Below are positions 11,952-22,172 of a DNA stretch of 64,000 nucleotides, piece after piece (position 1 is the stretch's first letter; each line of letters begins with the position of its first letter). A model generated the notes under the pieces. The model ran no database searches and was not told where the DNA came from. It was given only the letters and a program-made list of their open reading frames with translations. The stretch covers positions 1,364,001 through 1,428,000 of the forward strand of contig JAJHTX010000003.1 in NCBI GenBank assembly GCA_032164295.1, written 5' to 3'. Origin of the DNA: Inonotus obliquus (taxonomy: Eukaryota; Basidiomycota; Agaricomycetes; Hymenochaetales; Hymenochaetaceae). Position numbers and translations under genes: made by a program.

Positions 11952-12039
11952 TTTAAAATAATTGCGAGAAAAATTCTTTAAATTTAATGCCCGCTGATAT
12001 CCTATTTTGCCCGCCGTGACGACGACGACTTCTGAGCGT

Positions 12040-12045
12040 CACGTG
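12040..12045. promoter_or_regulatory. CACGTG box, displaced promoter of copy 1
   Basis: The context GAGCGTCACGTGGGGCTTGCAC matches the upstream regions of copies 2 and 3. In copy 1 it now lies about 1.9 kb from the ATG because the transposon inserted between them. CACGTG is the core bound by bHLH factors; binding here is inferred only from conservation. Confidence 0.4.
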
Positions 12046-12234
12046 GGGCTTGCACTCTCCAAAGAGTCGGTGGTCCGATTCTTGTATGGTTGTATCTGGT
12101 CACCAACGAGTTTGCGGAAAGCCGCCACCTGATGTAAAGACAAGAAGTATTGCGCCGGCGGTTTCATTAAGTCGAAGCCCGTTAATTGCGGTGATAGTTA
12201 CGGGAAGTGTCCATAATTGTCTTTTGATGTCTCC

Positions 12235-12560
12235 AGGTAACGCCTAATCAGTTTCTTCATACCTGAGGAATTATTCTCAGACTTCGCCTATTTAGCAAGG
12301 TGCCATCGTTGGCCAACCTTCTCTATGATAATCAGCATTATCTGACATTGTAACAACGGATGGAGAACGCAGACAATTGCGCTTGCAAAACGCATCTGTG
12401 AGAAATACCGCGCTGATACAGAGGTCTACAGACGAGCCTACGTAGGATGGTCCATGATGCCTTTCAGTCGTACATTCAGGAATGACTGAAGACATGCTCC
12501 CTCCAACATGATCTATGTGAAGATTCGCGACTCAGAGAAGCGGAGCCGGAGAACGATAAG
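12235..12560. repeat. right copy of a duplicated segment (partner 9060-9375)
   Basis: Homologous to 9060-9375 with many substitutions and indels. It shows that the block containing this segment plus a small-protein gene was duplicated as a unit. Neither strand keeps a shared open frame. Confidence 0.55.
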
Positions 12561-12802
12561 TTGCCCAAGTTATATCACCTCGCACTTGTTGAGTCCGTGT
12601 ACTACTGTAATGTTCATATTATTCCTCAGTTATCAACCATCATGCATCATGAAACAGTCCCGTATATATCGTGGTTCTACAATGCGCACCTTCGTGGGTG
12701 CACTGATGGCATTATAAATTAGCGAGTCTAGGCTTCAAAGAATGTCAACACGTCCCTACATGATTCGAACAACGCACGGATACGTCGAGAGACACCGCAC
12801 CC

Positions 12803-13341
12803 TCAGAAACGGTACAAGGGATTGGGTCGTTCGTCGACAAATTCGGGATATTTGTGGTACCTAAAGCAGTCTTCTGGGAATGTTGCCCAATGTTCATCCA
12901 CCTCAGTCCTCGTAAACCCGTGTTCCACCAACCACTTGATAGCTTTCCGGACCTCCTCGTACTGAAGGTTCTCACTAAGCGGGATGTCTGAGACTTTGTC
13001 AAGCGATTCGTCCTGCCCGAGCTCTTCAATGACCAGAGTGATGATCCATCTGGGTATGTCACCCGTTTGGCTCGACTTGTATTTGCCCTCCGGATCTGGT
13101 AGGAAGACGTGATAAAAGAAGTGGCCTATTTCTTCTTTCTCCACAGCGTCTTCGACTATGTTGGCCGAAACCACTGCAGGGTCGTATGCCTCGCCCAAGA
13201 TTTCCTTTACCAGTCTTGCGATCTCGTTGTGTGAGAAAACAAAGCCCGCCGCTTTGCGATACTAAAGAAGTTCCAGCATATAATCCGATTGAAAACTGGA
13301 GATGCATTACTCACTTTTCGGGGAGTGACTCGGATGGACAT
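12803..13341 (-). CDS. tandem small-protein family, copy 2
   Basis: Two exons: 13341-13315 (MSIRVTPRK) and 13261-12803, joined by a 53-nt GT-AG intron, giving 161 residues. The protein is acidic and soluble, with no signal peptide or membrane segment. Conserved blocks across the array are YRKAAGFVFS, EAYDPAVVSA, IGHFFYHVFLPDPEGKY, IPRWIITLVIEELGQDESLD, IPLSENLQYEEVRKAIKWL and EHWATFPEDCFRY, ending PNPLYRF. I recognise no known domain. The alternation of helix-like (NEIARLVKEI, EEVRKAIKWL) and strand-like (RWIITLVIEEL) segments suggests a compact folded domain. Same orientation and structure as its neighbours; a CACGTG box lies about 70 bp upstream. Confidence 0.75.
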
Positions 13342-13412
13342 ATTCAAATATTGTGCTAGAGAGTGCAGTGGATGGTTGCTGAACTGTATGTACAGTACAG
13401 ACTCTTGAGTGT

Positions 13413-13418
13413 CACGTG
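13413..13418. promoter_or_regulatory. CACGTG box upstream of copy 2
   Basis: Found in GAGTGTCACGTGGGTCTTGCAC, the same block as upstream of copies 1 and 3. It lies about 70 bp upstream of the ATG on the gene's strand. Confidence 0.4.
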
Positions 13419-13671
13419 GGTCTTGCACTAGTACTCTTCACTTCGGATTCGCAACACCTTGCACTTGGTGGGTCCGTGTGTTTACTCTACTCCGTTTCTA
13501 TTATTGTGATTTTGCGTATCATGAAGCTATGATGCGTTGTTGTGCAATAATACGCTTCTTCGTGAGTGCGTTAATGTCATCATAACTTGACGAATCCGGC
13601 GCAGCTTCAGCCTTCAAACGTTCTTACATGATTCAAACTATATTGTTCAGGTTGAGTGGAGAGTCGCATCC

Positions 13672-14201
13672 TCAGAATCTGTACAAGGGATTGGGTCTTT
13701 CGCCAGATTCAGGATATATAAAGTACCTAAAGCAGTCCTCCGGGAATGTTGCCCAGTGTTCCTCCACTTCAATCCTCGTAAAACCGCATTTCTCCAACCA
13801 ACTGATGGCTTTCTGAACCTCCTCATCTTCAAGGTCCCGACTAAATGTAATGTCCGAGAAGTTGTCAAGCGTTTCGTCCTGACCGAGCTCTTCAACGGTC
13901 AAGACGATGATCCATTCGGGTATGTCATCCTCTTCAACGGACTCGTGTTTGCCCTCTGGTTGGAAGACGTGATAGAATAAAAGACCGATCTTATCCTCCT
14001 CCACTGCCCTGCCGACTATGCCGGATCCTATCATGTCAGGGTCGTATGCCTCGCCCATGATTCCATTCGCCAGTTTTGCAGTCTCGTTTTCTGAGAACAC
14101 AAAGCCCGCCGCTTTGCGATACTAGATAAGTTCCAGTATACAATCCAATCGGAAGATGAATAAACATTACTTACTCTTCGAGGAGTGACTCGGATGGGCA
14201 T
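13672..14201 (-). CDS. tandem small-protein family, copy 3
   Basis: Exon 1 (14201-14175) encodes MPIRVTPRR; exon 2 (14121-13672) completes a 158-residue protein ending PNPLYRF. Relative to copy 2 it has GEAYDPDMIGSGIV, IGLLFYHVFQPEGKHES and IPEWIIVLTVEELGQDETLD, so it diverges most in the middle while keeping the hydrophobic pattern. The frame is fully open and the N-terminal mini-exon and intron position are identical to the other copies. Function unknown. Confidence 0.75.
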
Positions 14202-14245
14202 TTATCAAGTCTTGTGTAGCTGTGCTTGACGACGACATTGAGTGT

Positions 14246-14251
14246 CACGTG
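14246..14251. promoter_or_regulatory. CACGTG box upstream of copy 3
   Basis: Context GAGTGTCACGTGGGTCTTGCAC is nearly identical to that of copy 2. It is preceded by GACGACGACATT, the intact equivalent of the transposon insertion site in copy 1. Confidence 0.4.
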
Positions 14252-14475
14252 GGTCTTGCACGGACTATCGCGCTAGCATTTTGTCTGTTGCAATGCCTTG
14301 CCCTCGTGGGCCGGTATACGAACACTACTCCGCTGGTACCATTCCTCGATTATCATGCAGTTGCGCATCATAACATCTATCGTGTATAGTGGTTGTATAT
14401 ATATTTATAATGCACGTCACGGTCTTTGTGAGTGCACTGCCGTTGTTTTCATTCAGCGAATCTGGCGAAACTTAG

Positions 14476-14690
14476 GCGTTGGGTCCTGCGCGATCACGAA
14501 ATACAGAATACCAAAAGTAACTCTCTGAGAATGTTGCCCAGTGTTTCTCCACGTCATTCCCCGTAAAATCGTGTTGCTCTAACCGGCTGATGGCCTTCTG
14601 AGGTGACCTCCTCGTCTACCTTACTGAGCGGTATGTTCGCGCGTTTCGTCCGATTCGAGCTCCTCAATAATGATCTAGAATGGCACGGGA
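14476..14690 (-). pseudogene. remnant of a further small-protein copy
   Basis: The segment matches the 3' half of the family (GAGAATGTTGCCCAGTGTTT, then AACCGGCTGATGGCCTTCTG, then GAGCTCCTCAATAATGATC) but has indels that break the frame, and it lacks the first exon and N-terminal half. It sits between copies 3 and 4, where a full unit would be expected. Confidence 0.65.
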
Positions 14691-14963
14691 GAACGGTACA
14701 TTGATATTGATACAATGATAGTAGCGGTTAGTGTCTACCGCAACAATTCGCACTTGGAAGGTCCGCGCATTACGCTACCCAATCTCTTTTGCCCCTCAAT
14801 ATTGTTATCATGCTTCGTGTATCATGAACACTGTTGTGCGTTGTTGTTATATTATGCGCACGCAAGTATAATAATCAATTCAGCGAGTCCGGCGAAATTT
14901 CAGAACATTCTCACATGATCCAGGTAATATTGTACAGATACATCGCTGAGGGAAGTCGCATCT

Positions 14964-15496
14964 TCAGAAGCGGTGCAAGGGATTGGGTCTTTCGTCGCCA
15001 GATTCGGGATATTTGTAGTACCTAAAGCAGTCCTCTGGGAATGTTGCCCAATGTTCCTCCACTTCAGTCCTCGTAAAACCGCGTTTCTCCAACCATCTGA
15101 TGGCTTTCTGAACCTCCTCATCTTCAAGGTCCTTACTGAGCGGAATGTCCGAGAAGTTGTCAAGTGTTTCGTTCTGTCCGAGCTCTTCAATGACCAGAGT
15201 GATGATCCATCTGGGTATGTCATCCTTTGGAGCGGACTCGTATTTGCCCTTTGGTTGGAAGACATGATAGAAGAAGAGGCCGATCTGATCATTCTCCACT
15301 TCCATTCGGACCACTGTGGTTGTGATCACCGCAGGGTCGTATGCCTCGCCCATGATTTCCTCTGCTAGTTTTGCGATCTCGTTTTCTGAGAACACAAAGC
15401 CCGCCGCTTTGCGATACTGAAGAAGTTCCATCATGTATTCCGACTGAAAGCTGTGTATGTATTACTCACTCTGCGAGGAGCGACTCGGACGGGCAT
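14964..15496 (-). CDS. tandem small-protein family, copy 4
   Basis: Exon 1 (15496-15470) encodes MPVRVAPRR and exon 2 (15416-14964) the rest: 159 residues. Blocks: YRKAAGFVFSENEIAKLAEE, EAYDPAVITTTVV, IGLFFYHVFQPKGKYES, IPRWIITLVIEELGQNETLD, EEVQKAIRWLEKRGFTRTEV, EHWATFPEDCFRYYKYPESG, ending PNPLHRF. It looks intact. It is the outermost member of the array on this side; the region upstream lacks the CACGTG block seen in the other copies. Function unknown. Confidence 0.75.
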
Positions 15497-16319
15497 ATTT
15501 AGCGAATTAGAGAATGCAGTTGTCTGGACGAACTCAGCTTTACGTGCGACAATCAAATTGATCTTTTATTACGTAACTGCAAATACAAGCTCCGACGTCG
15601 AGTTTGTTGTTGGGTGTTGAACTCACACACACTAGTACTCGAGATTCTACGAGCCAGATCAGCGAAGGCCTACTCTGACTCTGGCTCGGGTACAAATACG
15701 TTGCAGAACCATCTATACGAAAAGGTTGGAGAAACATAATCAGTAATGCTCATTACGGCGATGAACGGAGAATATGACACACTGTGCGAAGGTGGAAAAC
15801 GACATTTTCGGGAAAGTGTGCAACGCCTTTCCTTGCGGTACGTGGATTGTAGCGAAGCGATATCTTTCGGGAGTGGGATTGACAGTCTAGAGTTTTAGTC
15901 GAATTTCGTAACTTTTGACTATGCAATCATATCGGCATGTTTACTCGATGCACAATGCATCAGGTATTCGTGCACTTCTGACATTGAACAACGCCCTGAA
16001 ACCCTCTCGGGTAAAATCAAGGTGAAATTCGAATTTATAACTATGATCATTCCCGGATTTCGATCGCGTGCACCTGCAAAGAATAGCAAGGCACTGCTAT
16101 AACCGTATTGTGTTTGGAGTTCGACTACCTGAAGTACGGGATTTCTTTGACCATCGCGCTAGGTGGTACGGAATTGGTCAGTTTCATGAGACACAACTTA
16201 TTATCCATCATCGTAATCATCGCCGAGGTTGATTCAATCTTGCAGTTCGCGTTACAAGAGGGCTGCTTGGTAGGTACATATTCCCATAGTCATCTCTTCC
16301 CATTTCAACTCTTCTGGCC
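15497..16319. other. intergenic region between the array and the aspartic peptidase
   Basis: About 820 bp with no supported gene on either strand. It holds the divergent promoters of small-protein copy 4 and the aspartic peptidase pseudogene. Confidence 0.5.
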
Positions 16320-18194
16320 ATGAAGCCGGCCGTCTCCGTCTTGTTCGGCGCAGCTTTCGTATCACCTCTCGTTAATGCCTTGTCTTTTCCTATCTACGGT
16401 CGACATCGCTCGTCCATCTCAGGTCCCCTTGCAAAACGATATATTGACATTGGATCTTTTGGTAATGGCAGTGAGCTTGTTGTGAGCAATGGCCTAGACA
16501 CGTTTTACTTCGCCAACCTTTCACTCGCGGGAAAGGGATTTCAAGTTCTCATTGACACTGGCAGGTGAGCTGATTTTCTTCACAACTATCCACTGGCCAG
16601 CGCTTATTCTTACTGATCCAAGTTCGGACATATGAGTTGCTGGTGATATACCAGGAGCTAAGAACCTTAGCATCGAGAGTGAAGTCAACTACGCAATTGG
16701 TTCTGCACAAGGTATGACCATCTTATGGCGGTAAGAAGCAGTGTTGTTGAGGTCACCTACAGGGTTCATCAGTACAGCCGACTTGCAGTTTGGCGATCAC
16801 CGGGTGAAGGATCAGGCATTTAGTACGTGTCGGCGGTCATTGGTCCGGATCTGGTCTGACTAATCGAATATATTTTGTAGTCAGTGTCGCCGATACTGCA
16901 ATATAGAGGGTCTCATTGGCCTAGGACCAAGTTCCGGATTGAGAGTTCGGGCAGCGCTAAACAGTTCATCTGGAAATCCACCTCTAGACCGCATCTTTCG
17001 GAAAAACATGACTACACCCAATTTCTTAATGGTCCTCCTTACACGCGAGCAGGATAACATACCAGGTGGTACCGCGCCACGAACAGGCCAACTGACAATA
17101 GGTTCCGTCATTCCCGAACTCGAGGATATAACCAAGCAAAAGAAGTTACCCGCTCGCATGGACACGCACTGGCAGTCGCTGCTTGATGAAAACGGAATCA
17201 TTGGTCATGACGGAAATCGTTTAACAACAAACACGACCGTTCCGGATCCAGAGGAGGGCACATCGCAGCAGTTACGTGTAGTATTTGATACTGGTTATAC
17301 CTTTCCGCAATTTCCTGCAGAGGTCGTGGACGCCATATATGGCCGCGTTCCTGGGGCCACGTTTTTCCCTGGACCAGACGATTCACAGTCGGGGACTTGG
17401 GGGATACCTTGTGACTATGAGCTGAATATCACATTCGTCTTTGGTGGTATCAAATATCCGATCAACCCCATAGACATGGTGTTCAATCCAGACCCTGAAC
17501 ATCCAGACCCTGAAGCGAATGGGCTATGCCCCGGTACAGTACGTATCAATTTTGGTCCCATCCGGCCCCATGACTGATTGTAAGATAGTTCCAATCGTTA
17601 CCTCCAGCAAAGCAACATACACTTGGACCAGTCGACGCAGTCCTTGGGATGGCTTTCTACTTGCTGATTGACTTTGGCGACTTCGTTGATGGCTCCGACG
17701 CCTCGGTTGCCGATCCATACGTCCAGCTTCTCTCCATCACCAATATGACCGCCGCACACATAGACTTTGTCAACGCCCGTCTCCACGGTGTCGACACGAC
17801 TGGCTCGCAACCTATGTTGCTTCATGAATCCGAGGGGAAACACTCCACAGGTAGCTTCAGCAATAAAGCCGTGAACTCAGACTCGATCAAAAGCTCTGTC
17901 AATGGAGTAGGGGAACGCGTCAAGAAAGCGTTCTGCAAAACAGTCTGGTTCATCGTAATTGTTGCAGTAGTCGGTACTGTGCTGCTTGCTCTTGTCGCTT
18001 GGATCATTTTCTCGCGGTGGCGAAGGCGACGGAGCAACGTCCGTTCGGAGGCTGCCTTTACACCAGCGATGGGTGCATATGCTCCCTTGCTAGAGACTGT
18101 GAGTCGGCCGGCAAAGGGACGTTTTGCTCAACCATCGCAGTCCGGAGTGCACCATAGTTCGCAATACACCGGACCGAGGTATGGAGATGCATAG
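16320..18194 (+). pseudogene. A1-family aspartic peptidase with C-terminal membrane anchor, broken
   Basis: The family consists of pepsin-like endopeptidases. The start ATG at 16320 opens a signal peptide (MKPAVSVLFGAAFVSPLVNA). Exon 1 ends in the first catalytic motif VLIDTG; after a 58-nt intron the frame reads SSDI, then TGA (16633-16635) where the family has Trp (DTGSSDLWV), and continues VAGDIPGAKNLS. A second lesion, a one-base loss near 16896-16902, shifts the frame between SVADT and NIEGLIGLG. Downstream the frame is open: the second catalytic motif VVFDTGYT, a conserved C-terminal lobe, a transmembrane segment (WFIVIVAVVGTVLLALVAWI) and a basic cytoplasmic tail ending at 18194. With two independent lesions in otherwise well preserved exons this is probably a young pseudogene. 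Sequencing error or stop readthrough would have to explain both lesions. Confidence 0.8.
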
Positions 18195-19341
18195 GGCTAT
18201 ATTTGTACTCCTGTGATATCGCATCTTCCCTAATTTTCGGATGCTGATGTCGAGTTTGATTCGGACTTTATTATGCCTCTCGGACATCGATGCTGCTGTC
18301 CGCGATAGTATCTATCATACTGCACTACTCGTACCACAATTCGCTCTTATTTATTCGAGTTTCTATGTTCGAGTTATGATGTATTTTCCACCGGTTGCAT
18401 TTCATCGGGGGTCAAAAGGCTGGCAAAGCGCTGTCCAGGTGTTCTAGTGAAAGAGTACGACCGTGACTTGTGCTTCGAAAGCGTAGTCTGTGTGCATATG
18501 CACTCCTCTTCGTCGTTGATTCTGTGCCTGCAGATGTTCCATCTCCGTCTAATATTCACATACTTCGTCTCATCAACTCTTGCCTTCGACGGTCACCCGC
18601 TCCCGCCTGGGCCAATACTATATCATTACAGTTACCAGTGTAATATCGGTCTTTCCGGATATTGATGAGAAGATGGGACAACCACGTCACGTCGACTCGG
18701 AATCAAGCACCGAATGTTGGACGCTGCCAAGAAAATCGGAGAAAACTTTGAGAACAAACTAAGAAAATCAAATCATGAACGTATTAGGAAAGTCGGAGTT
18801 CCAATATCAGAGTCCGCCAATGTAGATCTTTGACATGATGAGTCTCTTAGCCTTGGTTGTCGCCTTTCTGTCATCGCTTCAATCGCTCGCTGTTGCTTCC
18901 GGCGCTACAAAGTAAAACACTCATGATGTGCAACAAGCAAGAACATTGTATTTCTTGTTCTTGACCTGCTCTACGGCTCAGGATTGGTTTATCTCCGCAG
19001 TCAAGGCGTTGGCCTATGCTCACGGCATTACTTCTGGTCGGACATCAAGCTTCATCAAGCTTCATCTGTATTGCCTCCCTCTGTTCTCATGGAACCAGCA
19101 GATTTCCTTTCGGATGCGTTGCCACATGGACTTGACGCGGTCATAACACTGAGAAAGGACGATCTTCCCTCGTCTAAATATCTTCTAGCCAAGCTGGTCA
19201 TACTCTGGTCCGTGTATAAATCCCTGTCAACAAGGCGCTTTGAACTTTGACCTGTTGTGTGTCGCCCTCTCTGCATTTCTCTCCGTTTCTTCAGGCTTGT
19301 CGCGCCGCTTTCTGTAACAACGGCGGAAATAACGCGTAGCA
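18195..19341. other. intergenic region with one possible tiny signal-peptide ORF
   Basis: About 1.15 kb without a convincing gene. At 18835-18915 a 26-codon frame encodes a signal-peptide-like sequence (MMSLLALVVAFLSSLQSLAV) and could be a first exon ending before GTAAAA, but I could not find a continuation. It may be a relic. Confidence 0.35.
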
Positions 19342-21898
19342 ATGGTCTCTACCGCACTCTTTTCGTTTCTTGCTCTACTACCTTCTTTCTCTCTCGTCCT
19401 CGCATCCCCCATCGCCGTTGATATAGCACTCATAGAACGCGATGAGATAATTGCGTTATCCTCTGTTGAGATCTCGGCTTTCAAGCCCTACACGTTTTTT
19501 GCTGCTGTTGCTGCTTGCCAACCGTCGGTTACCCTCGCCTGGAGCTGTGGAAGTGCGTTCTTCGCGTCAATTTTTCCAACCAGACATACGGACTATCCGG
19601 ATGTACTGACATTCCCGCCTGACTTGAACTAGCCAAATGTGATTTCAATGGCCGCTTCGAACCAACTGCATCCGGAGGGGATGGTGGTCTGACGCAGTTC
19701 TGTAGGACCCCTGAAAATGCCGATTGAGGCCTCTGCCAAAATCTGAGTTCCATATGCGGATTTCGGCGGGCGCTTCGCGCCCGTTTTATCCGGAAAAACT
19801 GAGGCCTCATCAACCAGAGGTTCAATTTTATCCGGATTTTGGCAGAGGCCTCCCAAAATAGTAATTTTTTTCAGATCGTGTTGCTGTGTAATGAATAGAC
19901 TATATAAATCCATTTTTCCATCCCTTCCTACTACAGTCAAAGACGCGTCCTTTAAACAGGACTGTTCCTTTGAACACCTAGGCTTTTCTCACCCAATTCT
20001 TCGTTTCTCACCTCGAAAAAATAGAAGGATGTCAGAAATGACTGTGCTGGTACATGTGTAAATTCTTAGAAAATTTGAGCAAAATGTTGAGTCTAGAAAA
20101 AACATTTATTGTCGAAATTTGGTGTAATTCCTAGAGCTGGATCTAAACCGGGTCATCCTGCAGATGCTCTGGATCTCTACTCAAAACGTTTAGTATATAT
20201 TCTTAAAGCATGCTACTAAGCATGCTACTTTGGCTATGTATGTGCCAAGTTTCGTGATGAAATGATTCTTCAATCAATTAATATCACATAAAACTCGCAA
20301 AGTGTGACTGGAAAAATGATCGACATATTGCCATAATTAGATCTCTCGGCAAATCATTTGTAACCAAGTGTAATCGTGACATTACGTCACAAGGTGTTCA
20401 AAGGAGTGAGACTTGTGACATTTTCCTCACTTTCTTCACGGACCCATATCTATTTTTCTACAGCGTTTTATGCCTCGAAAAAAATTCAGCAAGTAGCTTT
20501 CGTAATAGGCTCCAAGATCGTGTGTTTAAATTTGAGAAAACTGGCGTGTGGCGTGCTCTGGGCCCAATTTCAATTGGGTGTTCAAAGGACGCGTCTTTGA
20601 CTGTAATAGAATGAGAAAAACAACAAAAACAACAATTAATAGTATCGCACCTTAGCCTGAGTTCTGTCATTACATAGACAAAAACACCTTGGTAGTGTTG
20701 AGCATTCTGCCACAGATTGTATGATGTCCCCCAAATGTTCCATTGAGTTGCGCACTAAAAAACATCTCACACTAGTAGAAATTTTGCAACATAAATTTAC
20801 CAGGGTCCTATGAATATTGGTCTGGGTAATTCCATCCAGCAGCTCACCTTATCCGGATTGGCAGAGGCTTGAGTCACCTCGGCTTGTCCCTTAGTCGGAT
20901 TTTTTATCAGGCCTTTGCCGCTTTTTTGTCCTGTTTTATCCGGAAAAACTCAGGCCTCAGGGCTTAAATTCGGGAATTTTTATCCGGATTCGGCAGAGGG
21001 CTTGGGCGGAATTTTCAGGGGTCCTAGTTCTGTGAGTCCACATCCTCGTGTGCCTTGTGATTCATTGACTCTTGGCATGGCTTCTCCCGCAGGGTATGTT
21101 GGGTATGATCCCTTATTGGATACCGTAATTGTTGGTCACCAGGGAACCGACACAGATCGCATGTGGGTTTTCCTGACAAGTCTTCATTCGTGTCATTACA
21201 GCAGAACTAAACCTCTTTCTTCATATAATCTAGTGAGGCCATCCTCGTAGACGCTGTTTTCATCCCGAGAGAACTTGATAAACGACTCTTCCCCGGTCTC
21301 GACTCATCCATAAAAGTACATAATGGCTTCGCAGACTCGCACGCTCGGTGATTGCTTTCATTCAATATAAAAAAAGAAGACGGCATTCTCAAGCTAACGT
21401 CGCTATTCCTGTACGTATGACAGCGCCGCGCCAGACATACTCAGTGCAGTTAGAACGACGCTTGAAGCGCATCCAGGTGCATCCGTAACCACAACAGGTC
21501 ACTCACTCGGCGGAGCACTAGCTCTTCTATCTGGTGTTTACCTACCTTTACACCTCCCCTCCAACACAATCATCAAAACCGTTACCTACGGAATGCCACG
21601 CGTAGGTAACCAAGCATTCGCAAATTACGTCGACGCAAACCTTGGTGGTGGTGGTGGTGGTGGATTTACGCGTATTAATAATAAAAGGGATCCTGTCCCG
21701 ATTTTACCGGGACGTGGGTTGGGATTTAGGCATCCGACTGGGGAAGTTCATATTGAGGAGTCTAATGCTTGGGCTGCTTGTCCTGGGCAGGAGAATACGG
21801 ATGCGAGGTGTACGATTGGAACTGTTCCGAATATTTTTCGATCGAATCCGGATGATCATAGTGGTCCGTTTGATGGAGTGCTCATGGGTTGCACGTAA
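19342..21898 (+). CDS. secreted class-3 lipase / feruloyl-esterase-like, with transposon in intron 2
   Basis: An alpha/beta-hydrolase of the fungal class-3 lipase family, acting on extracellular esters. Exon 1 from ATG 19342 encodes a signal peptide (MVSTALFSFLALLPSFSLVL) and FKPYTFFAAVAACQPS up to AWSCG. Exon 2 (from about 19634) reads KCDFNGRFEPTASGGDGGLT and QF. Exon 3 (from about 21091) reads YVGYDPLLDTVIVGHQGTDT. Later exons contain the nucleophile elbow TGHSLGGALALL, YGMPRVGNQAFANYVD and the C-terminal catalytic-His segment DDHSGPFDG. A GGT microsatellite gives a run of seven Gly. A 1,324-bp element (19703-21026) sits at the exon 2 / intron 2 boundary but leaves a GT donor at the same codon position, so splicing could still yield an intact protein of about 300 residues. 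All other exons are open. Confidence 0.75.
19697..19702. repeat. target-site duplication, left
   Basis: GTTCTG immediately before the left end of the element, identical to 21027-21032 after its right end. Confidence 0.85.
19703..21026. mobile_element. TIR element inserted at a lipase splice donor
   Basis: Ends are inverted repeats: TAGGACCCCTGAAAAT at 19703 and its complement ending at 21026. A 6-bp target duplication GTTCTG flanks it (19697-19702 and 21027-21032). Inner sequence is rich in GAGGCCTCTGCC / TTTTATCCGGA motifs repeated in both orientations near the two ends. No transposase frame is present, and about half of the internal length is a separate MITE (19932-20605). Superfamily is uncertain: the tip recalls hAT elements, but the duplication is 6 bp rather than 8. 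Confidence 0.85.
19932..20605. mobile_element. MITE c, TACAGT-type termini, nested
   Basis: A 674-bp AT-rich segment with inverted ends TACAGTCAAAGACGCGTCC and its complement, each continuing TTTRAACA, and TA at both tips. Internally it repeats CTTTGAACAC motifs shared with MITEs a and b near 10.5-12 kb. No coding capacity. It lies wholly within the 19703-21026 element, so it inserted later. Confidence 0.8.
21027..21032. repeat. target-site duplication, right
   Basis: GTTCTG immediately after the right end of the element. Together with the following TGAGT it is the ancestral exon/donor sequence TTCT|GTGAGT. Confidence 0.85.
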
Positions 21899-22172
21899 AA
21901 ACTTCGTTTGGTTTTTTTTTGCTTTGTCTGGCTTTTTGCTTTGGTTTCAATTTTTATGGACTTTTTTGGGATACACAATTCGCATGTGTAAAGAATCTGC
22001 ATACCATACAACGACTGGTTGAATAGCCTCTAATGACAAAGGATATCAATTTACAGAGCAAGTAACGAAACATCTACGAATACATCCAAACTAAAGTAAG
22101 GAAATAACGCAAAAATAAAACATCTAGCGCGAAGAATCAAAGTCACGCATTCGCGTACATACATGAAATCAC

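Larger units (their letters stand above)
10195..12018. mobile_element. non-autonomous TIR transposon with nested MITEs
   Basis: The ends are inverted repeats of about 30 bp: CACGGCGGGCAAAATAG at 10195 and its reverse complement ending at 12018, with similarity continuing inward (ATATCAG[T/C]GGG). Flanks show a probable 3-bp target duplication, ACG. The related copy 3 promoter (near 14228) preserves the uninterrupted ...GACGACGAC... sequence, so the insertion site can be compared with an empty site. Subterminal AT-rich repeats built around ATATCGGC and CGATATC are visible at 10255-10470. A 3-bp target site and subterminal repeats would suit a CACTA-like element, but the tip is CACGG, so I leave the superfamily open. 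No transposase frame is present. Much of its length is two later insertions (10476-11284 and 11289-11951). Confidence 0.75.

Noticed and set aside
10195..12018. CRISPR-like or satellite interpretation of the ATATCGGC repeats
   Set aside because: Repeats are irregular, AT-rich and confined between inverted ends, in a eukaryotic genome; subterminal transposon repeats explain them.
1..16000. A secondary-metabolite cluster around the laccase and oxygenase
   Set aside because: No polyketide synthase, NRPS, terpene cyclase, P450 or cluster regulator is present in the window.
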